Part shown: piece by piece, positions 5,058-14,800 of the stretch
Numbering within the stretch: the stretch's first letter is position 1
Layout of the letters: each line of letters starts with the position of its first letter
IMG/VR virus record: IMGVR_UViG_3300002137_000286
Coordinates: 1-25,681 of that record
Length of the DNA stretch: 25,681 nucleotides
Strand: one strand, 5' to 3'
From: a virus
Notes under the pieces: generated by a model
Databases searched by the model: none
What the model was told of the DNA's origin: nothing
Seen by the model: the letters and a program-made list of their open reading frames with translations, nothing else
Position numbers and translations under genes: made by a program

Positions 5058-6295
5058 TGGCAACTTATGGGTTTTCATCTTTAAACAAATCCCTTAACTC
5101 TAATGATAAAGGACAACTATCAACGCCTAAACCAGATCAAATAACAGTAGGTAGAGTAACAAAGGTTTATATAGATCCTAACAATCCATCCCAAATAGGA
5201 TGGGTAGAATATGTAAATGTTAATAAACCTAATACACCTCCTAGTGATTTATCTGTTTCTAATACAAGCATATTACCAATAGCAAAACCCATATTATCCC
5301 ATACTAGATATATTCCATTAATTAATGAAATTATATTATTAATAACTGAAGCAGATATAGGAATATCATCTTCTATATCTAGTAAATCAGTATATTATAT
5401 GTCGGTTATTAATATGTGGAATCACCCACATTTAAATGCATTTCCACAATATGAGGGTAATACCTCCCCCACTCAACAAAAGTCATATGTTCAAACAAGT
5501 TTAGGAAGTACAGTAAAACAACCCAATCAACCATCTACAATAACATTAGGTGATACATTTATTGAATTACCTAATATCCACCCATTACAACCCTTTGAAG
5601 GAGATTTAATTCAAGAAGGTAGATGGGGAAATAGTATTAGATTTGGATCAACCATATTATTAAATGGTGACCCACAAAATTGGTGGTCATCCGGGAGTAT
5701 AAGTGGTAATCCTATTACTATCATCAGAAATGGTCAAGGAGAACAATCAAATGAGGGAACAACGGTTGTGGTTGAAGATATAAATAATGATGAATCTTCT
5801 ATTTGGTTAGCAAGTAACCAACAAATCCCACTTACACCAGCAAGTGATGATTATACCAGTTATAAAAATGCACCAACATCCCCAACAGAGTATTTAGGAA
5901 AACAAATAATAATAAATTCAGGTAGATTAGTATTTAATACTACTGAAGATCATCTATTATTAAGTTCAAATAAATCTATAAATTTAAATGGAGTAGAAAG
6001 TGTAAACACAGATACACCTTTATTTGTAGTACAAGCAGATAAAATATATTTAGGTTCAAAAAATGCTGATCAACCATTATTATTAGGAAATAATACAAAA
6101 GATTTACTTAATTCATTATTAATAGATATCAAAACTCTACTAACTGTTCTATCAGCACAACCCGGAGTACAACCAGGAACTCCACTTGAACCAACAAGAA
6201 CAACTGCTGAAAATATGATACCATCTATTAATCAATTAATTAGTGATATTAATGAACCTGGGTATTTAACCTCTAAAGACAATTTTACATCGTAA
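5057..6295 (+). CDS. Baseplate hub protein, gp5-like (OB-fold, no lysozyme seen)
   Basis: A 412-residue protein. Residues about 30-130 resemble the OB-fold of T4 gp5/phage spike proteins: VGRVTKVYIDPNN, a WVEYVNV strand, ILPIAKPILSHTRYIPLINEIILLI. EGRWGNSIRFGST near 187-199 is a motif I associate with gp5-like hub proteins of marine myoviruses, where it stands near the start of the beta region. The C-terminal half (SGRLVFNTTEDHLLLSSNKSINLNG) looks like spike beta-structure. No T4-type lysozyme domain is visible, so peptidoglycan digestion must come from elsewhere. It lies in an operon with genes for other baseplate parts, and its start overlaps the preceding stop. Confidence 0.65.
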   Translation: MATYGFSSLNKSLNSNDKGQLSTPKPDQITVGRVTKVYIDPNNPSQIGWVEYVNVNKPNTPPSDLSVSNTSILPIAKPILSHTRYIPLINEIILLITEADIGISSSISSKSVYYMSVINMWNHPHLNAFPQYEGNTSPTQQKSYVQTSLGSTVKQPNQPSTITLGDTFIELPNIHPLQPFEGDLIQEGRWGNSIRFGSTILLNGDPQNWWSSGSISGNPITIIRNGQGEQSNEGTTVVVEDINNDESSIWLASNQQIPLTPASDDYTSYKNAPTSPTEYLGKQIIINSGRLVFNTTEDHLLLSSNKSINLNGVESVNTDTPLFVVQADKIYLGSKNADQPLLLGNNTKDLLNSLLIDIKTLLTVLSAQPGVQPGTPLEPTRTTAENMIPSINQLISDINEPGYLTSKDNFTS

Positions 6296-6296
6296 T

Positions 6297-7718
6297 ATGG
6301 GACCATTTGAAGATATCAATAATATAAAAGGAAGTATAAAAGATAACTTAAAATCAAAAATACCTTCTAATCCTCTTAATGGGGTGTTTCCCTCAAATAA
6401 AAATACCCCTACATTAGATCCTAAAAATGTATTTCCTACTACTGCTACATTAAATGATGATCAAAAAACACCAATTACTGCTTTCTGGGAAAAAGGTATT
6501 AGCGGATACCCTGTATTTAGTTGTCAAGCCGTAAAACAATATTCTGAAGGTCCAAAAACATTTACTAGTAAAAAATTATCAATTCCCTCAAAACCTACAG
6601 AAGATGAATTAAATTCATCCCTTTCAAATATATTCTTTAATTTATCTCAAGAAATATATGTTTATGATTCTAAACTAAAATTAGAGAATGGTAAAACTGA
6701 ATATAGTCCTGAATTATATAATTTTGTTTACCCAACAAATGTTCCCTGGAAAGAACCAAAACCTTCACCCCAAGATAAAGAAGAGGAAAGAGAAGCAATA
6801 AAAATAACAAATAAGAAACGTACTAAAAAAACAAAATCTCTTAAAGTTAATGAGGAGGCTATATTAAATGCAACCCCAAGTGATTTAAAAACCACAGGAG
6901 CAAGTAAATTACCCGAGTTAATATATAAACTAGGAGAAACAATCCCTATAATAATACTCCCCGTATTAGAAAATTTAATCATTGAATATATAACAAATTA
7001 TATTAAAGATAATATTGACTTATGTCCCCCACGAAATGTTTTAGAAAATTTAACAATTTTAAGAAATAGAATTGTAAATCAATTAAATAAAATAGTTAAT
7101 AATATAGAAAAAATAGGTAGTTCTATATCAGGTATACAACAATTTTTAAAGGGTGTATTAAAATCAATAACTGGAATTGAATTAGCATCTATAGGAATAT
7201 CAGCAGGAGCAAAAGCATTAGTACCTCCTGTAATTATACCCGGTGCTATAACTTCAGCTTTAAATGATGCTCAAACATTTATTAGAAAACAAACATTTGA
7301 TAAATTAGGTAATTCTAAATTATCAAAAGCCACAGCAACAGTAGCATCAGCATCAATGGTTATGTCCTTAATTGCAGGATATGTTCTTCAAGCTTTAGCA
7401 CTCCTTGAAATAATAGATAATATATTAAAAAAATGTGCTCCTGATTTAACACTTGATTCTATATCGGATGAGGTAAAGACAATGTCCCTTTTACAATTAA
7501 ATGCTCAAAATACACAAAATGATACAACCTATAAAGGATTTGTAATAGATATAATTACCGTTCCCTATACTCCTACCGTAAATAGAATACAAGCAGTTGC
7601 TAAAAATAAATACGGAATTATAATGATTACGGGTAATCTATCATTTACAAGTAGCAACCAAACACTAATTAACGAACTTAAATTAATAATTGACAGAGAT
7701 AATTTAACAGGTTACTAA
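6297..7718 (+). CDS. Probable baseplate/tail structural protein with hydrophobic helical centre
   Basis: A 473-residue protein of unrecognised family. Residues 1-185 are polar, Pro/Lys-rich and include a KKRTKKTK basic patch near 172-180. Residues about 208-400 are long helices, several strikingly hydrophobic (IPIIILPVLENLII near 215-230, and ASMVMSLIAGYVLQALALLEII near 351-374), which could insert in a membrane or pack in the tail tube. The last 75 residues form a likely small alpha/beta domain (FVIDIITVPY, GIIMITGNLSF). It starts two bases after the gp5-like gene and the gp25 gene is two genes downstream, so a baseplate hub or tail role fits. A membrane-piercing function is speculation. Confidence 0.55.
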   Translation: MGPFEDINNIKGSIKDNLKSKIPSNPLNGVFPSNKNTPTLDPKNVFPTTATLNDDQKTPITAFWEKGISGYPVFSCQAVKQYSEGPKTFTSKKLSIPSKPTEDELNSSLSNIFFNLSQEIYVYDSKLKLENGKTEYSPELYNFVYPTNVPWKEPKPSPQDKEEEREAIKITNKKRTKKTKSLKVNEEAILNATPSDLKTTGASKLPELIYKLGETIPIIILPVLENLIIEYITNYIKDNIDLCPPRNVLENLTILRNRIVNQLNKIVNNIEKIGSSISGIQQFLKGVLKSITGIELASIGISAGAKALVPPVIIPGAITSALNDAQTFIRKQTFDKLGNSKLSKATATVASASMVMSLIAGYVLQALALLEIIDNILKKCAPDLTLDSISDEVKTMSLLQLNAQNTQNDTTYKGFVIDIITVPYTPTVNRIQAVAKNKYGIIMITGNLSFTSSNQTLINELKLIIDRDNLTGY

Positions 7719-7722
7719 TATT

Positions 7723-7733
7723 AATATTTATAC
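7723..7733 (+). promoter_or_regulatory. Putative late promoter (AATATTTATAC)
   Basis: AATATTTATAC, a close variant of TATATTTATAAC, 17 bases before the ATG at 7751 in a 32-base gap, the only gap of that size between 5057 and 17476. It would give internal late transcription of the gp25-gp6 group. Confidence 0.45.
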
Positions 7734-7750
7734 ATAAACAATAACAATCA

Positions 7751-8086
7751 ATGAAAACCTCAGAACTTAAAAACCTCCTTAAAGAAGCAGTAAAGGAAGC
7801 AATCCAAGAGGAGTTACGTGATATTTTACTGGAAGCAGTTAAAGGATCCAAACCCCAAATTAATGAATCATATGCTCAACCCGTAATTAACCAACCTAAA
7901 CAACTTACTTCTGAAGAACGAAGAAATATGTTTTCAGGTATATTAGGTGAAATGCAACAAGGTGGTGTAGCAAATACAGCATATGCTGGAACAATGCAAG
8001 CTTCTGGTCCTGTAGATGCTATTAATGGATCATTACCTGAAGGAAGTGTAGGATTAGATCAAATAATGAACTTAATGAAAAAATAA
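7751..8086 (+). CDS. Small virion-associated protein with N-terminal amphipathic helix
   Basis: A 111-residue protein. The first 30 residues form one strong amphipathic, charged helix with two L-L-x-E-A-like motifs (LLKEA at 9-13, ILLEA at 25-29). Residues 31-70 are Pro/Gln-rich, and the C-terminal part is Gly/Ala/Gln-rich and low in complexity, ending in a short helix (LDQIMNLMKK). No family is recognised. It sits directly before gp25 with an overlapping stop-start (TAATG) and follows a late-type promoter motif, so it is probably a structural or assembly protein. The L-x-E-A motifs resemble T4 prohead protease sites (see findings). Confidence 0.65.
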   Translation: MKTSELKNLLKEAVKEAIQEELRDILLEAVKGSKPQINESYAQPVINQPKQLTSEERRNMFSGILGEMQQGGVANTAYAGTMQASGPVDAINGSLPEGSVGLDQIMNLMKK

Positions 8087-8493
8087 TGGCATTCGGAGCA
8101 AGAAAAATATTTCCTATAGACACTAAACCGGGAACGGCTGTTGGTGTGTCTTTACCATTTAATGCTCCCGCTGTATTTAATTCAACATATACTACACAAG
8201 ATGCAATTAGAAATAATCTAATTAACTTTTTCCTTACAGATCAACCAGAACGATATTTAAATCCATTATTTGGAGGTAATTTAAGATCATTTGTTTTTGA
8301 ACAAATGTCTGCGGATAATAATGAAAAAATAGATACTTATTTATTACAACAATTATCTCAATATTTTTCAAATCTTGAAGTAGTTAATCTAAATACCAAA
8401 TTCTCACCAGATATTAATACTGTGGATATATCATTAACATATTTAATAAAAAACACAGGAATAACAGACTCAATACAATTAGAATTTAACTAA
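8086..8493 (+). CDS. Baseplate wedge protein, gp25-like
   Basis: A 135-residue protein, close to the 132 of T4 gp25. It has the gp25/lysozyme-like wedge fold: helix AIRNNLINFFLTDQPERYLNP (44-64), then FGGNLRSFVFEQMS and a C-terminal beta pair (VVNLNTKFSPD, VDISLTYLIKNTGITDSIQLEF). In T4 this protein joins gp6 and gp53 in the wedge and sits where the sheath begins. Despite the 'GPW/gp25 lysozyme' name there is no evidence of enzyme activity. It is coupled on both sides by TAATG overlaps, and the next gene is gp6, the order found in many T4-like phages. Confidence 0.88.
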   Translation: MAFGARKIFPIDTKPGTAVGVSLPFNAPAVFNSTYTTQDAIRNNLINFFLTDQPERYLNPLFGGNLRSFVFEQMSADNNEKIDTYLLQQLSQYFSNLEVVNLNTKFSPDINTVDISLTYLIKNTGITDSIQLEFN

Positions 8494-10355
8494 TGGCTAC
8501 TAAAAAAAATATACAATATATCAATAAAGATTTCTCTGAATTGAGAGCATCTTTGGTTGATTATGCTAAAACATATTTCCCCACAACTTATAATGATTTT
8601 ACCCCTACATCACCTGGTATGATGTTTATGGAACAAGCAGCATATGTTGGTGATGTTTTATCATTTTATCTTGATAATCAAATCCAAGAAACATTTTTAC
8701 AATACGCTCGTCAAACAAATAATTTATATGAATTAGCTTATATGTTTGGGTATAAACCAAATGTAACACAAGTAGCTACTACTATTATGGATATATACCA
8801 ATGGGTTCCTGCTATTACTAATTCCGGAAGTCAATATCCTGATTTTAACTATACTTTAAATATACCATCAAACACAGTAGTAACTCAAATATCTAATAAT
8901 AAAATTCCATTTTTAATGGAAAACCCAGTAGATTTTTCAGTTTCAAGTTCATCAGATCCAACAGAAATTTCAATATATGAAATATCAGGTATAACACCAA
9001 CAAAATTCCTATTAAAAAAACAAAGAAGAGCAATATCCTCTACTATATCCACCCAACAATTTTCATTTACTACTCCACAACAATTTACTACTATAAATTT
9101 AAATGCTAATAATATAGTTGGAATTTTAGATATTATAGATTCTGATAGTAATGAATGGTATGAGGTTGATTATCTTGGTCAAGAAATGGTATATAATTCA
9201 ATAAAAAATACCAACGTAAATGATCCAAATTTATCACAATATAAAGGTGATACTCCCTATTTATTAAAATTAGAAAAAATACAACGTAGATTTGCTACCC
9301 GTTTTCTTGATTCAGGATCATTACAAATCCAATTTGGATCAGGAACAGCAATAGATAGTGATGAAGATATAATACCTAACCCAGATAATGTTGGATTAGG
9401 ATTACCATTTGAAAAAGATAAACTTACACAAGCTTACTCACCCTCTAACTTCTTATTTACAAAAACTTATGGTATAGCACCTTCCCAAACAACACTCACT
9501 GTTAGATATTTAACAGGTGGTGGTGTTACTTCGAATGTAGATGCTAATACTTTAACATCAATTAATAAAAATAATATTACATTTTTAAATAGTAATATAT
9601 CTAATACTACAGTAGCTCAAGAAGTTTATAATGGTTTAGCAGTTTCAAACCCAATAGCAGCCGATGGTGGTGGTGATGGAGATACAATAGAAGAATTAAG
9701 ACAAAATTCATCTGCTAATTTTGCTTCTCAATTACGTAACGTAACACAGGACGATTATTTAGTTAGAGCACTTTCTATGCCTGCTAAATATGGAGTGGTA
9801 TCAAAAGCATATATTGAACCAACTAAAGCAGCAACGTTATCTGCTGGTGAATCTAATTCTGTATTAGATTTATACGTTTTATCATATAATGCATCTAAAC
9901 AATTAAATACATCTACCCCAGCATTAAAATCAAATATTACAACATATCTATCTCAATATAGAATGGTAAATGATGCTATTAATATTAAAGATGGATTTAT
10001 AATTAATATAGGAATTAATTTTGATATAATTGTTCTTCCTGATTATAATAGTAATGAAGTATTAATAAAATGTATTGAAGCTTTAAAAGTATATTTTTCA
10101 ATTGATAATTGGCAAATCAATCAACCAATTATTTTAAGAGATATATATGTTCTTTTAGATAAAATTGAAGGTGTACAAACAGTTAAAACAATATCAATAC
10201 CTAATTTTACAGGAGAAGCATTAGGTTACTCTCCTTATTCATATAGTATATCAGCGGCAACTGTAGGTAATGTTATTTATCCTTCACTTGATCCAAGTAT
10301 TTTTGAAATTAAATATCCTAACACAGACATTCAAGGTAGAGTAGTACCTTTATAA
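8493..10355 (+). CDS. Baseplate wedge protein, gp6 / baseplate J-like
   Basis: A 620-residue protein, similar in size to T4 gp6 (660). The N-terminus has the typical opening of the family: YINKDFSELRASLVDYAKTY, SPGMMFMEQAAYVGDVLSFYLDNQIQE (48-74) and LYELAYMFGYKP. The middle holds the J-like core with the motif ADGGGDGDTIEELRQNSSANFASQ (388-411) and VTQDDYLVRALSMPAKYGVVSKAYIE; the C-terminus is alpha/beta and binds neighbouring wedges in T4. gp6 dimers form the ring that holds the baseplate together and changes shape on contraction. The start overlaps the stop of gp25. Confidence 0.92.
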   Translation: MATKKNIQYINKDFSELRASLVDYAKTYFPTTYNDFTPTSPGMMFMEQAAYVGDVLSFYLDNQIQETFLQYARQTNNLYELAYMFGYKPNVTQVATTIMDIYQWVPAITNSGSQYPDFNYTLNIPSNTVVTQISNNKIPFLMENPVDFSVSSSSDPTEISIYEISGITPTKFLLKKQRRAISSTISTQQFSFTTPQQFTTINLNANNIVGILDIIDSDSNEWYEVDYLGQEMVYNSIKNTNVNDPNLSQYKGDTPYLLKLEKIQRRFATRFLDSGSLQIQFGSGTAIDSDEDIIPNPDNVGLGLPFEKDKLTQAYSPSNFLFTKTYGIAPSQTTLTVRYLTGGGVTSNVDANTLTSINKNNITFLNSNISNTTVAQEVYNGLAVSNPIAADGGGDGDTIEELRQNSSANFASQLRNVTQDDYLVRALSMPAKYGVVSKAYIEPTKAATLSAGESNSVLDLYVLSYNASKQLNTSTPALKSNITTYLSQYRMVNDAINIKDGFIINIGINFDIIVLPDYNSNEVLIKCIEALKVYFSIDNWQINQPIILRDIYVLLDKIEGVQTVKTISIPNFTGEALGYSPYSYSISAATVGNVIYPSLDPSIFEIKYPNTDIQGRVVPL

Positions 10356-10365
10356 ATAAAAAATA

Positions 10366-11538
10366 ATGGCAGTATATAAAATATTCCCTTCAAAAGATGC
10401 TACAATGTATTCAATGTATCCTACAATGAATACAGGATTAGATGAGATAATTGAATCTACATTAACATCAATAGCACCAACTGATCCAAATCCTCAAGTT
10501 AGTAGATTTTTAATTAAATTCGATCAATCGAATATTGAAAATGTAATGACTAATCTAGTTAATGGATCTGAATGGCAAGCTAATTTAAGATGTTTTGTTG
10601 CTATAACAACAGGTTTAGATTTAGATACAACAGTAGATATATGGGCTGTATCTGGTTCTTGGGATATGGGAACTGGTAAATATTTAGATCAACCATTATC
10701 TACTGATGGAGTTTCTTGGATATATAGAACATATAATACCGGCTCTCCGTGGAATGCTATATCCCCAGGTCCTAATGTAACTTCTGATTATGATCTTAAT
10801 TACGCACCACCTGGAGGTGGTACGTGGTATAATCAAATATCTTCTGGATCTACAAATACTTATTTATCATCATCACAAGTATATTCATATGCACAAGATA
10901 AAGATTTAAATGTTGATGTTACTAATATAGTAGATGTATGGTTATCTGGTTCTATTTCTTATTATCCGCCAGCATCCATAGTTACAAGTAGTCTTTCCGT
11001 TATTAATGAAGGATTTCTTGTAAAACAACAACTTGAGTGGGTTGATTCAAATAATTACCAACCAGAAATTAAATTTTTCTCTATAGATACCCACACCATA
11101 TATCCTCCAGTATTAGAGATTAAATGGGATGATTATATATATAATACCGGAAGTTTATCTACACTTAACACCCTCCCAGCAACATTAACATTAGCCCAAA
11201 ACCCAGGTACATTTTATTCAGAAAGTATAAATAGATTTAGAGTCAATTCCCGACCTGAATACCCACCCCAAGTTTGGCAAACATCATCAGTATATTTAAC
11301 TAATTATGCTTTACCAACAGCATCCTATTGGGCTTTAAAAGATCTAGATACTAATGAATATGTAATTGATTTTGATACAACCTATACTAAATTAAGTTGT
11401 GATAGTAATGGAAGTTATTTTGATATGCATATGAGTGGTTTGGAACCACAAAGATACTATCAAATAATAATTAAAACTAATATAGATAATTCTACAATTG
11501 TATTTGATGAAGAATATTATTTTAAGATAATTAATTAA
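10366..11538 (+). CDS. Baseplate/tail structural protein with CBM96/DNRLRE-like domain
   Basis: A 390-residue beta-rich protein. Residues 1-255 look like a jelly-roll domain of the DNRLRE/CBM96 type: the opening IFPSKDATMYSMYPTMNTG and RFLIKFD, strand pairs with WAVSGSWDMGTG, and the late TNIVDVWLSGS and GFLVKQ segments are typical of that group, whose members often bind glycans. Residues about 265-390 (SINRFRVNSRP, LPTASYWALKDLDTNEYVIDFD) resemble an Ig/Fn3-like module. It follows gp6 by ten bases, where T4 has gp7 and gp8. A surface-contact role is inferred from fold resemblance, which I can judge only by eye. Confidence 0.55.
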   Translation: MAVYKIFPSKDATMYSMYPTMNTGLDEIIESTLTSIAPTDPNPQVSRFLIKFDQSNIENVMTNLVNGSEWQANLRCFVAITTGLDLDTTVDIWAVSGSWDMGTGKYLDQPLSTDGVSWIYRTYNTGSPWNAISPGPNVTSDYDLNYAPPGGGTWYNQISSGSTNTYLSSSQVYSYAQDKDLNVDVTNIVDVWLSGSISYYPPASIVTSSLSVINEGFLVKQQLEWVDSNNYQPEIKFFSIDTHTIYPPVLEIKWDDYIYNTGSLSTLNTLPATLTLAQNPGTFYSESINRFRVNSRPEYPPQVWQTSSVYLTNYALPTASYWALKDLDTNEYVIDFDTTYTKLSCDSNGSYFDMHMSGLEPQRYYQIIIKTNIDNSTIVFDEEYYFKIIN

Positions 11539-11540
11539 TT

Positions 11541-11870
11541 ATGGAGATAGTTAATTTAAATAAACAGGTATATAATAAAAATCAATATGTAAAAGTAATT
11601 AATACTTCCTTTACCCAATTGATACCTACCCCTGTAATTGAGCCAGCTCTTATTGTTCCTACACTACAGGATTTTTTTAATAATTATAATTCTCTCTTTT
11701 TCCAAATACCTAAATTTGGAGACACGAATTCTCATCAGTATATTATTAACACAAGTAGTAATTATATTGGGGAAAATCAAGATAATGAAACTATACAAGC
11801 ATTGATTGATGAAATAACTCAATTAAGAGAAGAAAATTTAAATTTACAACAACAACTATTTGCAATCTAA
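11541..11870 (+). CDS. Hypothetical small tail protein with C-terminal coiled coil
   Basis: A 109-residue protein. The N-terminal 85 residues show no family; they include a Pro/Ile-rich stretch (IPTPVIEPALIVP). The last 28 residues (ETIQALIDEITQLREENLNLQQQL) form a clear heptad coiled coil, suited to making a dimer or trimer with itself or a partner. It starts two bases after the preceding stop and eleven bases before the giant tail gene, so it is probably a baseplate or fibre linker. Function is inferred from position only. Confidence 0.6.
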   Translation: MEIVNLNKQVYNKNQYVKVINTSFTQLIPTPVIEPALIVPTLQDFFNNYNSLFFQIPKFGDTNSHQYIINTSSNYIGENQDNETIQALIDEITQLREENLNLQQQLFAI

Positions 11871-11881
11871 TCACCAGTTTA

Positions 11882-14800
11882 ATGGAAGATATAATTACAA
11901 TATTACCTATAAATCCAAATAATTTTGAATTACAAGAATATTCAACTAGTGATACTTCTTTAATTCAAACAAATATTATATCTGTTGATTTTGACCCTCA
12001 AACGGATAATATTGAATATTTTGTATATAATCTTAATAATGAGATTATAGCAAGTCAAGAAGCAAATTTTGGAGGATATTCAATTATTAATAATAATGTA
12101 TCAATAGATCCTATATCTGACTTAAAAAATAATGGTCAAGATGAGGGTAGTTTTAATACATTATATAATTTTCAAACAGATAAAATAGGTTCATACTTTT
12201 ACCAACTATTCATACAAGAAATATCATCAGACAGAACTGAAATTAGGCTTAGTAGTAATAAATTATTAGATATAGAATTAATCACCCAAGCCGAAGATCT
12301 AATAAATGAGATTAATAATGCTCCAGTCGATTATGTTGATTTTTTATTAAATTTTGGTAAAAATCAACTAATAATAGCCAATAATATATTATTAGATACA
12401 AGTAACACAGACACACCCTCCATTTTAATTAAATTATATGACCCATTACCTAATAATTTCAACACCCAGTCAGAATGTTGGGTTGTGGAACAATTAGCAG
12501 AGTCGATTGCTTATAATATTTCTATATCTCCTAATTTTTCAGAAATAGATAATAATATTTATCTAAAGGGTCCTAATTTAAACATACCTATTAAAGATAG
12601 AATTAATAACTCTACACCTTATGGTAATTATAATTCATTATCATCAACAAATTCTATCCAAGGATCAGGAAGCCTCCAATACCAATTAAATAGTTTATTA
12701 GTTGAAAAAGGAATTGAAATAAATATTGATTATAGTGATTATAGTAATTTTATAAATTTCTCATCTGCCCAAACTAGAGTAGAAAATTTTTATTATAAAT
12801 TATCATTAATTGAAACATATAATGAAAGTGCTAGTTACTCATCAGGAATAACAACCAACACCTATATATCCTCAAGTAATAATGTTTGGCAAACTAAAAT
12901 AAATGAACTTATTACTGGTTTTGATAGTTATGAGTATTTTTTATATTTTGAATCAGGTTCAGCAAATTGGCCTAAATCAAATTCAACATATCCGTATGTA
13001 AACGAAACATCAACTTCAGTTATAGGTCAAAATTGGTTAGTAAATCAATCAACAATAGCTGAATCCTTTGATCTTGAGAATAATAATTCATTAGTAAATT
13101 CAATTCCTTTATATATACGGGAAGATGCTGCTAATTCACAATTTGAATTATTTATTGAGATGATTGGTCAACATTTTGATAGTATCTTTGTATATTTACA
13201 AGATGTTACTAATAAATATAATGCTGATAATCGTTTAGATTATGGTGTGTCTAAAGATTTAGTAGCAGATATTATACGAGATTTAGGTGTAAAAATATAC
13301 CAAAATAATTTCTCATCCAATGATTTATACCAAGCATTATTAGGTATAACACCTTCAGGTAGTTTATATAATTTACCTTACACCACTGGTATATTACCTA
13401 CTCCATCAGGGTGGGAGTATATTGACACTTATACAACAGCATCAGCAACAGGTTCTTTAGAGCCAACAGATGATGTTAATAAATCTATATATAAAAGAAT
13501 ATACCATAATTTACCTTATTTACTTAAGAAAAAAGGAACAGTAGAAGGATTAAGGGCACTTATCTCAATTTATGGTATCCCAGATACAATATTACGTGTA
13601 AATGAATTTGGAGGTAAAGATAAAGATAATTCAAATGATTGGGATTTTTGGTATAATCAATTTGACTATCAATATAATACTAATAATGATGGTATAATAC
13701 AATCAAATTGGGAAATTAACTCATTATGGAATTCTGAAGATGACCGTCCTCAAACAGTTGAGTTTAGATTTCAAACCCCAGGACTAGAATCAGCATTATC
13801 TAAAAATACTCAAAGTTTATGGAGTTTAGATAGTGATGTTAGAATTGATCTTGAATACACAGGTTCAGGATATACATCCGGATCATATAGTGGTTCAATA
13901 CCAAACCCAGAAAATGAATATGCTACTTTAAAGTTTATTACTAATAATGAATCTGCTAGTATTTATTTACCATTTTATGATGGTGGTTGGTGGTCAGTAG
14001 CCGTAACTCGTGATGGTGATAATTTTAATCTATTTGCTGGAAATAACATTTATACAGGTGAAGAAGGATCATCAATAGGTTTTACAGGATCAGCAACATT
14101 AAATTCATCAGCAACCGAATGGATAAATGGAACATATTCAGATTTATCACCCCTTTCAATAAATAATAAATTCAGTGGATCATTCCAAGAACTTAGATTT
14201 TATAATACTCCAATATTAAGGAGTGTATTTGATGATTATGTGATGAATCACAATTCTATAGAAGGTAATCAAATAAACTCATCACCAGAGCAATTAGCTT
14301 TTAGAGCATCTTTAGGTGGTGAATTATATGTAGGTAATGAATCTATACATCCTAAATCTACAGGTTCAATAGAATATATAACTTCATCATTTACTTCAGG
14401 AAATGTATTTGATATTACAAATGGTGAGTTTACATCTAAAGAAGAATATGTTTATTTTGATCAAGTACCAGCAGGTATAAAAAATAGAAATTCTAATAAG
14501 ATTAAACAATCTACATTAGTATTACCTTATACTTCATCAACATTAAATAACCTCCCTAATAACAATATATTATCCCCACTAATCCGTGTACAACAAAATT
14601 CATATGTAAGTGAAAGTTACACTCAAGATTTAGATTATGTTGAAGTTGCTTTTTCACCCCAAAATGAAATAAACGACGATATTATTAATAGTATCGGGTA
14701 TTTTAACATAGGTGATTATATTGGTGACCCAAGACAGGTATCGTCATCCGCTGACTTTTACCCTGAATTAAATACGCTTAGAGACGAATATTTTAAAAAA

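Noticed and set aside
5057-6295. T4-type lysozyme domain in the gp5-like hub
   Set aside because: No lysozyme catalytic pattern is seen between the OB-fold and the beta region; the protein is also much shorter than T4 gp5 (575).
8086-8493. Calling the gp25-like protein a lysozyme
   Set aside because: The family name is historical; no catalytic residues are evident and the context is structural.
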